The position numbers were made by a program, and so were the translations under genes. Below are positions 32,359-42,850 of a stretch of 64,000 nt of DNA, piece by piece (position 1 is the first letter of the stretch; the number at the start of each line of letters is the position of its first letter). The stretch comes from Portulaca oleracea (Eukaryota > Streptophyta > Magnoliopsida > Caryophyllales > Portulacaceae): the NCBI GenBank assembly GCA_029582165.1, contig CM055881.1, positions 24,223,594-24,287,593 of the forward strand, given 5' to 3'. The notes under the pieces were generated by a model. It did not search any database, was not told the origin of the DNA, and saw only the letters and a program-made list of their open reading frames with translations.

Positions 32359-35300
32359 CTAATATGGTAATTTAAATCACTAAAAAGCTAAACTTCAAAA
32401 AGCCAATTCCAAAAAGCTACTCCAAGTAGCATTTCAGAAAATGGCTTTTTCAGGGTAAAAAGCTAGTCCAAAAAGCTATCCACCAAACACCTCATAATAG
32501 CTTTTTGATTAGTCAAAATGTCAAAACCCATCAAAAAGCCATTTTGGAGCAAAATGCCATTGAAAATGCCAGTTCCCAAACGCTCCCTTAATCTTAAGGG
32601 GATTGCTGAAAAATATAAATTTAATGCAAGTTTTGTATGGCTAACTATGTTTGTCGGTTAATTATTTTGCTTGGCTAAACAAGAGATCATATGGTCAATT
32701 GGCTGGTTGGTAGCCTATCTAATGTGCTTGTTTTTCCTTAGGTAGACACCTTTTATCTTGGCATGAGTACTTTGTCAAAGGTTGGTGTAATATGTCAAGG
32801 GTGGCCACCTACTTTTTTAACATTGGCATGCATATATATCAAGAGTTGGCACCTCCCCCACCAACCCGTCCTGGATTTTGCTAGCTTATTGCATGCTCAT
32901 CCTCCTCCGTTTTTGCTATAGTTAGCACACCGGATTAGGGGAATTCACAAGCCTTTGCTCAACAAAAATTTAGCCTTTTTACTCTGTATACATCTCACAT
33001 TAACCCTCCAAACATGCTAGCCTTAGTTGTTCTATTATTGTCCTCCTTTAGTCCTTTAATTCTAGCTCTCTCGTCTTTGGTAAAACGGTTTGCATACCCT
33101 GTAGCCTCTCCCTCGAGTGCACGAGTGAGAAGCTTACTAATGTTAAACCTTAGGTAGCTGTTTCACTATTCTTATTGCACCAAGGTCAAGCAAATTTAGC
33201 TTTAGGAGTTTACCAAAAGCATAATATTCATTCTTCTTTCTTGCAATCACTAAGTCCTATTTTCTCACACCAACACTTTTCATAAATTCCAAAAGTACAT
33301 GAGCTGGCAATATAATTTTTTATTGTTCCCTTTTCCTTATTCCCTTTAGTTCTTTTTTCCATCTAACTTTCTAAAAATTGGGCATGTAGTCGAAATGTTT
33401 GAATTCCCTTTTGTCATTATTTTAGCTCCAAGTACACCCTTATTGTTGTCTTTAATATTTAGCATATGATCAATAAGTAACAATCAAAATCACATACATG
33501 CAACATCAACTTATAATCTTTTACTTTGAAAGTGATATAGTTAAGGGAGAAGATTATCCCCTTTGAATAAATTAGGGTTTGTCCTTTGCCAAAGAAAAAA
33601 AAAAGAATAAATTTAGGGTTATTGAGTTACAGATGCGTGAGAGTTTGTTTTCTTTTATTCTTCCTCTTGCCTACTCTTCTTCCTCTTTCTCTTGCTCTTT
33701 TTCACATACACTTAGACTACTCCTCTCTCTCTCTCTAGGCGTGTAATCTTTACATTATACTATTTACTTTCGAACTAAAAGATTAGGTTGATGTTACATG
33801 TATGTGGATGTTAAGGGTTTTCTATCGCTATTTTTCGATGCTTGCGATTAATATCGTGTGATGGAATTGAAACTTAGGGTTTGGTTGCGTGAAACTTTAG
33901 TATTTGGAATTAGTGAAATCCTTTATGAACATTTTTCTTTGATAAGAAAAAGATAATATTACATTGATGGAATAAAGAATGTTGAAAAAGACTTACTACA
34001 AATTCTTCTTTACCTTAGAGGTTGTGGCATCCCACACAAGCTGTTTACACCCTGAATATTAAATCAATGTCATAAAAATGAAGGGAAAACATCCTTCCAA
34101 AGATTAAGGTCATGATCCACTTTTAGTATTTTAACAGTTGAAGAGGGATTTCTACCCCTTTAAAATTTCTCCGTTTCTTTACCTCCACATCAACCCAAAA
34201 TAACATAAGCAATGGCAAATACTCTAAGCTTTCCCATTAAGTAACAAGTGTATTGTGAATGAGGTGTGCGTGGCTAGGAGGAGGATGAAGAAAGTTCATG
34301 GTGTTCAGAAATTTTAACTATTTCGTGAGCCATTCAAAAGGGGAGAAATCAATTGATATTTGAGGACAACCTTGTCCCTTGATGATTTCAAGCTCTACTC
34401 TGCAAGGATGTTGTGTACTTGGACATTGGTACTTAACGGTGATAAAATGTTAACTTTTCGGATTTTGTGGATAATATTATTGATGAGACTGGAGGGCATT
34501 GTGTTTTTCTACCTTGCCCCCTTTTGTAAATGGGTGATACACCTCTTGTTGTCTTTCGACTACCTATAAAAAAAGAAAAGTCCAAACAACTCAAAAGGTA
34601 ATTCTCCACAGTTGTTAACAACTGACAATGAAAAAGTACGTGATCCGTAAATTCCAAATCATGCTTGCATATAAAGAATCTATTCACTAAACCCCTTTGT
34701 GAATCGTTGAAAGTTACAATCTTGTTGTGGGAAGCTTCCTACACGAGAAAAGAAATGAGGCTTTGAGCCTTTGTTCTTTAGGTGGCTTATTACCCACTCA
34801 CCCAACCCAGCCTAAATTTACCAATTCTTTCCCTATTTTCTAACATTTAACTTTTCAACTTTTACCTAAACTATCCAACTTTAGTTTAGCCTTCTAAAGA
34901 ACAAACCCTAAAAGGGGTGAGAGGCTTCTTAATGATATTCGAAGGAAAACACCAAAAGGAAGCGATGGGAATGAGTTGCCAAGAGGGGATGTAAGGTGAA
35001 AGAAATAAGACTTAATGTGAAACCTTTCGTTGGCAGGGACTTCTCCTAATCCTGTAAAAGAGGAATATGTTACTGAAGTTGCATTAAGCAGGCAGAATAA
35101 TTGGGCAACACTATCATCTTTGGTAGGAAAGACTTGGTGAAAGGGGACAAACTAAGAGTTGTACTCTAAATAATTTGAGACACAAGTGTTCTTGTGAGTA
35201 GCTATAGCAAAAAGTGAAGTGAAGAGATCCTTTAAGAAAATGTCATCACACCCGTGCCAATAAAAGATGGGGGCACAATCACCAATCTCAAAGTTGATGT

Positions 35301-38300
35301 GGAAGAAGCTATCCCAACCTTTAGTGATAAATTTCCTAACATCCATGTGATAAGAGCTATGGTGCTTACTTAGGATCCAATTAAAGTCCTCGGCCTAAAC
35401 TTTGGTTAGTTTGTGCAATGTTTTTTATTTTTTTTATTTTTTTTATGGGTGGTAAGATGGTCATTTTCTTGGATTTTGTTGATAAGATGATTATAGATGG
35501 CCAAGGTGTGAGGCATCACGAGTTTTCAGTAATTGATTTTGCTTCCTTTTTTAAATGAGTTACATCTATTGGTGTCCATTAATATATCTTTTGATTACTT
35601 ATAAAATAAAATAAAAGTTTAAATCCTCGGGTACATATTTATTCTTGACCACAATCTCGTAGAGCTCATCTTTTTCATAAACCTGTATAACCATTTTCAA
35701 ACAAGAGTCTCATTAAAGATGATGAGATATTTAATACTTGAAATCCTCTCGAAAGGCAACTCAAAAGAACCTCCTCTACAAGTTTCCACTTTTCTGCCAC
35801 TGAATAGGAATGGGGAAGAGGGCAAGAAAGAGTGTTGGATACTGGAAAGGACACTCTTAATAAGCATGAACCTTCCCCCTTAGAGAGGTACTTCCTTTTC
35901 TTCCTTGGGAGTTTTCTTTCAAACCTCTTGACTTGTTACCAAATGGTTTTTCTTTGAATTTGGCACAATAGGAGGCCCAAGATTAGTTGACAGGGTGGAG
36001 TCCAACATTATCAGCCTTCCCTACCGCTATGATGGAATATTTAGATAAATTGCCTCATAATTCAAAAATTAACCTCAATCCAAGGTAGATACCTAACTAT
36101 CCTGTGAAATTATTGCTTTAGCAAAGAGGAGCTCAGATACTTCTATGTAGATTAAGTTTGAGCATCCCACAGAGAGCCAAAAGTCAGTCCGACTTGAGAG
36201 GCAATAGCTGACATTCTACTTGAAGCCGCCATAGCGAAGGATAAAAAGTGGTGAGATAGTGTCATCATGTCATAGCCATCTTGTGTATAAAGGGTATATG
36301 CAATTATCTTATGTGCTAGACTTTTTTTTATTTAAATTTTATTCAACATCCAACATAATATAATACATTTAACATATGTTCCACCTAAAAAAGTTGTGTA
36401 GAAAATGAAGTAGTGTTTGTCACCAGTGCTTACGAGGAGCCCCTGGTCATCTGCATGGTCAGAATTGGATATTTTGGGAGAAAAAGGAACATATAGGTGT
36501 TCTCCAATGTGGAGCTGCCCTCCATCCGAGCTGCCTCCAGTTGTGGAACACAACCATTCAATTTACCGGGCCTTTAAAAAGTGCCCAAGCCCACGCCAAA
36601 AGACTGTTGATTGCTGACAAAAGAGGCTGTAAAAGCATGAAAGGCTGTAAGCTGAGGAACAAGAAGTGGCTTACTAAGTCTAATGTGCCCAAATTGATCC
36701 CTGCCCCTGCTCCAGGGCCTTTGAGTTAGCCAAGGCAACCTTAAGGAGTGTGTCTCAAAATTTGCCATCTTAAAGGCATTAAGTCTTAAGTTTCAAGCCT
36801 ATCAGTGCACACGGCAACTTCTACACAAATATGCCGTCCCGAACGGAAAAACTTCGGATCCTTTTATGGGCCATGCCAACAGGCTTACCAAAGCAAGGAA
36901 AATTCGGATCCTGACAGTGGTTAGGAAATGGGCAAAATCAAGCAATGACGCTCTGCCTCAAGCTTGATTAGGGCTATTGCATCAATAAGGCTATCGGGCT
37001 GAATTGACCTCTTCCGAAGAGGTTACATCAACAGGGTGTTATGTTTATTATATGCAGAGGTCGACTTCACTGTTTTCCTTGTCTAATCTCAAAAACAAGG
37101 AAGTACCAACCAACCTGCTGAGAAGGATAATGTTATGTGCTCTGTTTTCTATGATTTGGGAGCTCTCATAGAAAAAGAATTCCTACCATAGCAGGTGAAG
37201 TTAATAGGGATGAACAGTCAAGAAAAATTTCTAGAAAACACAACATGGTGACTTGCATTGGGGTGTTAGACAAGAATTGCTGGTCCAAACTCCAAACCTG
37301 AATGAACAAATAGAAGATTTGCGGATATAGTTTCTTGGAAGGGAGATCTAATTAAAGAGGTTCATTCTCATCATACTAAAAGAAACATTTATGTTGGAAA
37401 GTTGTGTCGTGCATTTATTTATTGTTATTAAACTTTTTGCTCGACAGCTTCTTAAAAGACCTACATTACAAAGTCTGATGGTGTGTGTTGTATAAATTCG
37501 AATGAAGTGAGCTTCCGCTAGATAACTGTGTATAGTTTCATGTTTGTTATATGTAGGATTCCCATGCATAATGGGCAGGAAGCTCAGTAGTGTAAAGTTG
37601 TAAAGTTCAAACTTGTAAAAGTTTCTTAGGTGAATTCATCGCTTGGTGTCAAATGTATTATATCATGGATGTAAATTGGATAAGGTACACAGAAGGAAAA
37701 GTGGACAATAAATTGAAACAGTAGGAAAGATAGCATCCAATGCATGCACAGTACATGATAGTTCTCAAGTTCTTGTACATGGCACGATGGGGGTAGAGTG
37801 AATTGTGGATACTTGAGTGGATATAGGCAATCATGTTTTGGAAGTTGGAACCTTCACAGATTTAGAGATGCGTGTTTATTGCCTTCTTCTTACTGCTTTT
37901 CTTGTTAGAAGGCATCTTATATGGTTGCGTTGGATAGTTTGCCTGATATCATCCTCTTTGAATTTTGTCGCCAAGTACTGGATGCAATAACATGATCTTT
38001 TGCTGTCAGGTATACTCCATATTTTTTTGATAAAAGCATTCTGGACAACATTCTTGAGGAATCAGTTGATCAGCATTTCCACGCTCTAATCCAATCTCGT
38101 CATGTGCAACGGCGGCGTGATGTGGTTGACGATAACTATGCGGCTGAGATTATAGAAGAGAGTGCAGAGAGCTTATGGGAGCCTGCAGAGGTGAGAGGAA
38201 GTCTTATTTTGCTGTGCAACGCAAGTCTCAAGGATTGAAGGAAACAAATCCAATATCCTCTCACTCCTCTAAGCCAAACATGGAAATAGATTTATTCTTA

Positions 38301-39891
38301 ATTTTTTAATTTAGCTCTTGAGTTTTAAGCTATTCCGTTCAATAGGTTCAGGAGTTGATGGACGAGATGGGTCAGTCTGGAATACCTTTAAGTGTGATAT
38401 CAAAGGCTGCTGAATTGCAGCTTCAATATGCTGTTGACAAAATGTTGCTGGGGAATAGGTGGCTAAGAAAAGCCACTGGTATTCAGCCAAAATTTCCATA
38501 TATGGTTGACTCATTTGAGAGAAGGTACATCTCTTGCCTCTTGCTTATTTTCTTTGGTCTCATGAATGGATGGTCTGTATCAGATATGTTAAGTGGTTTA
38601 GGTTATAAGTAACTTAGCACTTGTTCCCCAGCATATGTCCCGCCACCTGAATGTAGTTGCTGATCTTGATCTTGATCTTCTGACATTGAGTAACCTATTG
38701 TTTTTACATGTGATTGGAAGTGATACTATACTATCTCAAGTTCTCTGGTTAAATAAATGGAAAGCCAATGAGATTGAATTGTGCAAATCCCACCGTGCAT
38801 GGGTCTTTCTAGGAGGGATCGTGATCCTTGTAGGCTTATCAGATAGTTACTATAAAAGATCTGGGAGAAGTGTCGTAGTATTTGCCAACATACTGGGTTG
38901 GTTCTTAGGGGATATGCGAGGAACTTGTGCTCCAGCAGTTTGTTTATTTAAATGTTGCTTACAATGTGTGTTTTAAATTGCTTGCAGGACTGCACTTTCT
39001 TGGTCAAGAGCCTCTCAGTCGGCAACTTCTCCTGCACAACTGGACGTAGAAACACGGAGCAAATTGCCAGAGAACTCTGGGTCTGGAAACCTTGAACCAG
39101 TCAGTAAAGATTCAAATGCGGTTCTTCACCAAGCTGATCTTCGTTTTCCATTGGGAGGTTGGTTGAGACTACCTTGGTCAAAACCACACCAACAGCCCAA
39201 AAGAGAGGCTGATACAAGGTTTTTCACTCTTTTCATAACATTGAAACATCTGCTTGCATACTCAGAAATTGACCCACCTTAAATGAGGGCACCGAGTTTA
39301 ACCTAGGGTGTGTTTGGGCCAAAGAAACTTTATTTAAAAAGAATTTCCCATTTTCTTTGTTTGATGGCAAAAATATGGAAAATTATTTTGAAGAACACGA
39401 ATTTCCCGACTTCCTTTGAAAAACATTTTATGGACTCCAACCCATGTAAGTTATACTTTTGTTTTGGGTGGGGTTGATTTATGCGTCCTGTAGCAACACT
39501 CAGTTCAGAAATTAGCGTTGTTAATCTTATCTTGATGATGTAGCTAACTGTTGTGTTGGTTGTTCCATTGCATGCCGTACCGTGGCACAGGATGGTGGAT
39601 TCATCCGGGGATTACATGAAAGAAGAGGTTGTGGGAAGTCCACTGCTTCCGAGGGTTACAATGGTGGGCATTGCAACAACGGAGCCAGGACAAATGAGCA
39701 AAGCCACTATAAAGAAGACGATGGAAGAATTGAGCAAAGAATTAGAGCAGGAAAGCCCTGGGGGTAAGACCTCTTCAGACAAATACTACCTTGAGGATAG
39801 GGACCCTCTTTTTGTAGCCAATGTAGGTGATTATTACTCAAACATTGGGAAGACTGCCTCACCTCGCTGGGTACGTAGCGTACGCAACTGA
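25174..39891 (+). CDS. Tic22-like family protein (chloroplast protein import), nine exons
   Basis: Exons: 25174-25598, 26776-26867, 27258-27337, 27704-27745, 27847-27971, 38010-38190, 38346-38524, 38988-39218, 39591-39891. All introns are GT-AG and phases agree, giving 551 residues. The N-terminal 110 residues are Ser/Thr/Pro-rich and low in structure, possibly a plastid-targeting region. The Tic22-like part starts near FVGQVFSMCDLTGTGLM (about residue 112), continues through FRFFLDLGDAVTYVKRL and IPSGVVGACRLDLAYEHF, and a helical region IPLSVISKAAELQLQYAVDKML. From memory it resembles the longer plant Tic22-like proteins (Arabidopsis At5g62650 type) rather than the shorter Tic22 itself. Tic22 proteins are chaperone-like factors that accompany precursors across the plastid envelope intermembrane space; the role of this longer subfamily is not established. 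Intron 5 is 10,038 bp. A second in-frame Met lies at residue 2. The chain looks intact. Confidence 0.87.
25599..26775 (+). other. Intron 1 of the Tic22-like gene
   Basis: Begins GTCACT and ends TTTAG. AT-rich, no repeat or coding signal recognised. Introns 2-4 (26868-27846) are also plain except for a (TTTA)n microsatellite at 26901-26937. Confidence 0.7.
28062..28475. mobile_element. hAT-like MITE in intron 5
   Basis: Flanked by AGGCCACA and GGGCCACA (7 of 8 identical), the length expected for hAT. Ends carry AAAAAGGCGC and GCGCCTTTTT-type inverted repeats, and GCGCC/GGCGC words are dense inside. No transposase; the minus-strand reading frame across it is not a gene. Confidence 0.65.
28500..29400. 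other. Intron 5 segment without recognised content
   Basis: AT-rich sequence; I see no repeat ends, target duplications or protein similarity here. Confidence 0.4.
29405..29870 (-). pseudogene. Copia RNase H and 3' region remnant
   Basis: Minus-strand 29864-29700 encodes the end of a Copia RNase H: CYANWVVNNNKVSSTSS, then LTLGGGDILWKSARKK, a pattern normally read as CDADWA...GYVFTLGGGAISWKS. It is followed on the minus strand by about 300 bp of non-coding tail that also occurs, inverted, at 32615-32930. It is badly degraded and opposite in direction to the host gene. Confidence 0.65.
31754..31800. repeat. (TA)n microsatellite, left of the nested MITE
   Basis: A run of about 23 TA units; a matching shorter run lies at 32326-32354 on the other side of the nested MITE. 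Confidence 0.95.
31801..32326. mobile_element. MITE with long composite terminal inverted repeats
   Basis: Two inverted repeats of about 110 bp (31801-31912 and 32215-32326), roughly 95 percent identical, flank a unique 300-bp AT-rich core. Each arm contains a tandem pair of a unit ending AATAATCCCTACTTT. The insertion is inside a TA microsatellite, so the target duplication cannot be measured; a Mutator-like or Stowaway origin are both possible. Confidence 0.75.
32615..32930 (+). mobile_element. Copia-derived fragment, inverted partner of 29405-29680
   Basis: About 300 bp matching the reverse complement of 29405-29700 (shared GGTTGGTAGCC, CTTTGTCAAAGGTT and GGCCACCT blocks, with substitutions). 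It represents the 3' tail of the same Copia family. The two copies face each other about 3 kb apart in one intron. Confidence 0.65.
33000..34400. other. Intron 5 segment without recognised content
   Basis: AT-rich, with a pyrimidine-rich stretch at 33640-33740 including a CT microsatellite. No element ends or coding signal found. Confidence 0.4.
34430..35960 (-). pseudogene. LINE (non-LTR retrotransposon) remnant
   Basis: Minus-strand pieces match the C-terminal part of plant L1-type ORF2. At about 35895-35800 GGRFMLIKSVLSSI corresponds to the usual GGRLTLIKSVLSSLP. At 35345-35200 FITKGWDSFFHINFEIGD and FYWHGC correspond to the GWxxF...EVGDG...FWHD block. At 34687-34630 ICKHDLEFTDHVLFHC is the zinc-ribbon CxxC...DHLFxHC signature. 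Order is correct for the minus strand; frames are broken by many stops. Antisense to the host gene, in intron 5. Confidence 0.65.
36300..38009. other. Right part of intron 5, unassigned
   Basis: The segment 36400-36780 is less AT-rich and contains short frames on both strands that I do not recognise. The remainder is AT-rich intron ending TGCTGTCAG before exon 6. No repeat boundaries identified. Confidence 0.35.
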
Positions 39892-40034
39892 AGCAACCTA
39901 TGTATTGGTAATCATTTGGTTTCTTAGCAGATCAAGGTAGCAGCTTTGTACATCCGTCTAGTTTGGCTTCATTCTAATTTGTAACATTATGAGCAAGCGA
40001 GGAAACTTGTGTTGCTTTTTCAACATCAAAGAAA

Positions 40035-40040
40035 AATAAA
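40035..40040 (+). terminator. Probable poly(A) signal of the Tic22-like gene
   Basis: AATAAA about 144 bp after the stop codon. The gene converges with the UGT gene, whose own minus-strand AATAAA (TTTATT at 40401-40406) lies about 135 bp after its stop, so the two 3' regions are about 360 bp apart. Confidence 0.5.
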
Positions 40041-40538
40041 CTTGTGTGTTGTCGGGCAGCATTTTGTCATGAAGTTTCTTCGCTTGCTTTGGCGGTATGG
40101 GGGTGAGCCATATACTTGTATGCAACCTAGAATCAGTCTGGTTTGGTGATGTGTAATTATATGGGTTTAGGGTAGGGAGTACGACACCTAAGAAAGCTGG
40201 CTTTTAGGTTGAGCTATTCTACGAGGGGTTCCTTGAATTGTACGTTGTAATTTTTTTGTACTCTTAGTTATTTCATTTCATCTCAGTTGATTATATTGTT
40301 GGATGTTTGTTTGAATCATGAAAGTCGTATTACAGCACTGTGCACATATAAGAGGTTTAGTTAAATTGCCGTTTGGCAAATAATTTATGCCTTTCTTTCT
40401 TTTATTCCTATCATATTCTGGCAAACAAGTGATACAGTAAAAGCAATAGTTAATCCTGATTGTCATGGTTTTGTGAACCAACATTAAATTGTAAGATGAA
40501 TTGAGCATATTGTAATGAGTTTCCTTCTAGCTCAATGA

Positions 40539-41957
40539 CTATCTTCTCCAGGATTGTATTAATTTAGTTAATGCCAACGTGGAGGATCCATCTTGGGCAA
40601 CTGCATTTTTTGCGTACTGTTTCATGGCGGACATTCGCTTTCTGAGTGCCTGCCCCTCTTCTGAGTCCATCATCTGCGTGACTCTTCGATGGATCTCTTG
40701 AGAAGCGACGAAGCGGGTACTCTTGAGGTGGTGGATTGGAAGGGCGAGACATGCCTCCTGGACGAGCACCACCTGATTGAACCTCTGCTCTGCAAACATG
40801 GGCCATGCTATCAAGGGTACCCCACAACACACTGCCTCTAAAGTGGAGTTCCAGCCACAATGAGTGAGGAAAGCCCCTATGGCCTTGTGAGCCAATATGG
40901 CTGCCTGTGGTGCCCATGACTTGACAATGAACCCTCTCCCCTTGATCCGATCCAAGAACCCATCCGGCAACACCTTTTCAAGATCCGGATCAGGTGGTTT
41001 GGTGAAGCGTTTGGAGATGTCATCAAGGGGTGGAGGGTCCTTTATAACCCACAAGAACCTATGCCCACTTGTCTCCAACCCAACCGCTATCTCCCCCAAC
41101 TGCTCCCTACTCAACACCGCGGAACTCCCAAAACATACAAACACAACACTCCCACTGGGCTGACAGTCCAGCCACCTCAATGACTCGTGCCTATCCTCTC
41201 CTCCACCATCTACTGAAATCAGGGGTCCAACGCAGTAAACCGGGGGTGTTCTAAAACCCTCCGGAACACAAACCCCTTCACGAAAGGCCTTAACCGCTCT
41301 AGGCTCAAGCCCCTCAAAGGAATTCACAATCACCCCATCGGATTTCCCCATCTGGGCACCCACATTAACAAACTCCCTGTAAGTCTGCCCTCTATCCAGC
41401 ATGGAGTCGGGCAACGTGGTAGCAGGAATCGGTGGCAATCCAGGGATGTTAAACTCAGCCTCCGAGTCACGGAAACCTTGACTGGTGTTCTGATCAATGG
41501 ATGGGAAGTTGAGGAAGAGGGCGAGAGCAGAGGCGCCAGAGATGAAGAAGAAGTAGGTGGGAATGTTGAGTGATGTTCCGACGTTGAGGGCGGATGTGCA
41601 GAAGAAGTCAATGATGAAGGCGGAAATGGGAGAGAGGGAGGTCAGAGTTTGGAGGAGGTTGGGGTTGTTGCGAGGGATGAGTTCGAAGAGGATGTCTTCG
41701 GTGTTGGGGTAGGTCCAGAGGGGTCGGGCAGTCGACAGACAAGGCAAACTCTCGAAGGTGATGGATGGGAAGCTCGCCGACACTTCTGAGATGTACGCCG
41801 ATTGGGCGCCGGAGCTGTACTCGAAGGATAGGCTGGATGTTATTACCGTTATGGACACATAAGGCTGCATGCTTACTATACGTTTCCCCAGTTCTACTAG
41901 GGGGACCATGTGACCCATCCCTGGTGCTGGATACAGTACGATTCTTTCTTTCTCCAT
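40539..41957 (-). CDS. UDP-glycosyltransferase, UGT88-like, single exon
   Basis: A complete 472-residue family 1 glycosyltransferase on the minus strand, the usual length. The N-terminal acceptor domain has the catalytic-type His16 in GMGHMVPL and its Asp partner at about 117 in AFIIDFFC. The C-terminal donor domain has the 44-residue PSPG box from Trp348 to Gln391 (WAPQAAILAHKAIG, HCGWNS, AEQ). Trp and final Gln in the usual places favour UDP-glucose over UDP-glucuronate. The N-terminal motif set and overall pattern resemble the UGT88 family (group E), whose members glucosylate chalcones, anthocyanidins, flavonols and related phenolics in the cytosol; the true acceptor cannot be told. No intron, as common in this group. 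The first Met precedes the conserved strand by five residues, so this start is well supported. The enzyme appears intact. Confidence 0.95.
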   Translation of the reverse strand: MEKERIVLYPAPGMGHMVPLVELGKRIVSMQPYVSITVITSSLSFEYSSGAQSAYISEVSASFPSITFESLPCLSTARPLWTYPNTEDILFELIPRNNPNLLQTLTSLSPISAFIIDFFCTSALNVGTSLNIPTYFFFISGASALALFLNFPSIDQNTSQGFRDSEAEFNIPGLPPIPATTLPDSMLDRGQTYREFVNVGAQMGKSDGVIVNSFEGLEPRAVKAFREGVCVPEGFRTPPVYCVGPLISVDGGGEDRHESLRWLDCQPSGSVVFVCFGSSAVLSREQLGEIAVGLETSGHRFLWVIKDPPPLDDISKRFTKPPDPDLEKVLPDGFLDRIKGRGFIVKSWAPQAAILAHKAIGAFLTHCGWNSTLEAVCCGVPLIAWPMFAEQRFNQVVLVQEACLALPIHHLKSTRFVASQEIHRRVTQMMDSEEGQALRKRMSAMKQYAKNAVAQDGSSTLALTKLIQSWRR

Positions 41958-42850
41958 TCTTTCTTACTCTCTCTTTATTTTTCTTGGATGTCTTTATGGA
42001 GGATGCATATTTCATTAGGTTGTTTCCGTTTTCTTACAAGATGTTATATTAACCTCACAAGTTTTATTTACAAATCTAATTTATGTCTTTCTTCAGTTTC
42101 TATTATTCTCTTAGTTTAAGTTATGTGTCAATTGTCATTATTATAAGTTAGGTTTAATCAACTTTAAAAACTTTATCAACTAATGTCTTAGCACATATAC
42201 AAACATTTTGTATAAAATTATTATCATTAAATTCATAATACAAAACACATTTCATAAAAGTATAATCCTATCTGTTTTCTAGAAAATATCTATTAATAGA
42301 AAATAGTGATCAAGGCAGACATGAAGATTATAAAAAGTAAAAAAATGAAAAATATAATATTAGAAAATACTTTTTAATTTTTAGAAATCCATATTATAAA
42401 TAGAAACTGGGGACCCTTTAAAATCTTCGTCTTTAAATCTTAAATCTCATGCACTTGGATGTTTGAATCGTTGACTTTGTCAAACATAAAATCTCACACA
42501 TTAATTTAAATAAGATAGTTGATTATAATAACAGAGAGTATCTAACTTCTAAATAACTTGCAATCGACCTCCTTTTCAGTAACTTCCCCTCCTCTTATCT
42601 CTATCTAGACTAGATCCTTCCCCGTTCACTCCTACTCTCTTTCTCTCTCTTAGTAAATTAAAACTGTCTCATGCAATTTGTCTTGACAGTGGGAAATCAC
42701 ATCCGATATGAGCCAATAAGATTAATGTTGCAGATTTGGGTGGTATATAAATTTAGATCAAAGTTCTGGGTTCTATCCAGGATGAGCATGCAGGGCTTTG
42801 CAATTTTCAATTATTTTTTGATTTGATAAGTAGATACAATATAAATATTA
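41958..42850. other. Upstream region of the UGT gene
   Basis: Pyrimidine-rich near the start codon (41940-42080) and AT-rich beyond. No clear TATA box or transposon end was recognised. It presumably holds the UGT promoter. Confidence 0.4.

Larger units (their letters stand above)
30979..32587. mobile_element. PIF/Harbinger-type non-autonomous element, TSD TTA
   Basis: Flanked by TTA on both sides (30976-30978 and 32588-32590). Termini GGGGGTGTTTGGGAACC and GTTCCCAAACGCTCCC are inverted repeats. Subterminal regions repeat GGCTGTTTGGCT/AAAAAGCCA words. It carries a nested MITE (31801-32326) in a TA-rich site. No transposase frame was seen. Located in intron 5 of the Tic22-like gene. Confidence 0.8.

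Noticed and set aside
31705..32370. Open frames containing Tyr-Ile repeats
   Set aside because: They translate the (TA)n microsatellites and MITE arms.
36417..36768. Short frames in a less AT-rich part of intron 5
   Set aside because: No splice sites in phase with the Tic22-like gene and no recognisable family.
39300..39440. GTGTGTTTGGGCC in intron 8 as a Harbinger or hAT end
   Set aside because: No matching opposite end or target duplication was found.
40564..41611. Other-frame open frames over the UGT gene
   Set aside because: They are shadows of a full-length 472-residue enzyme.
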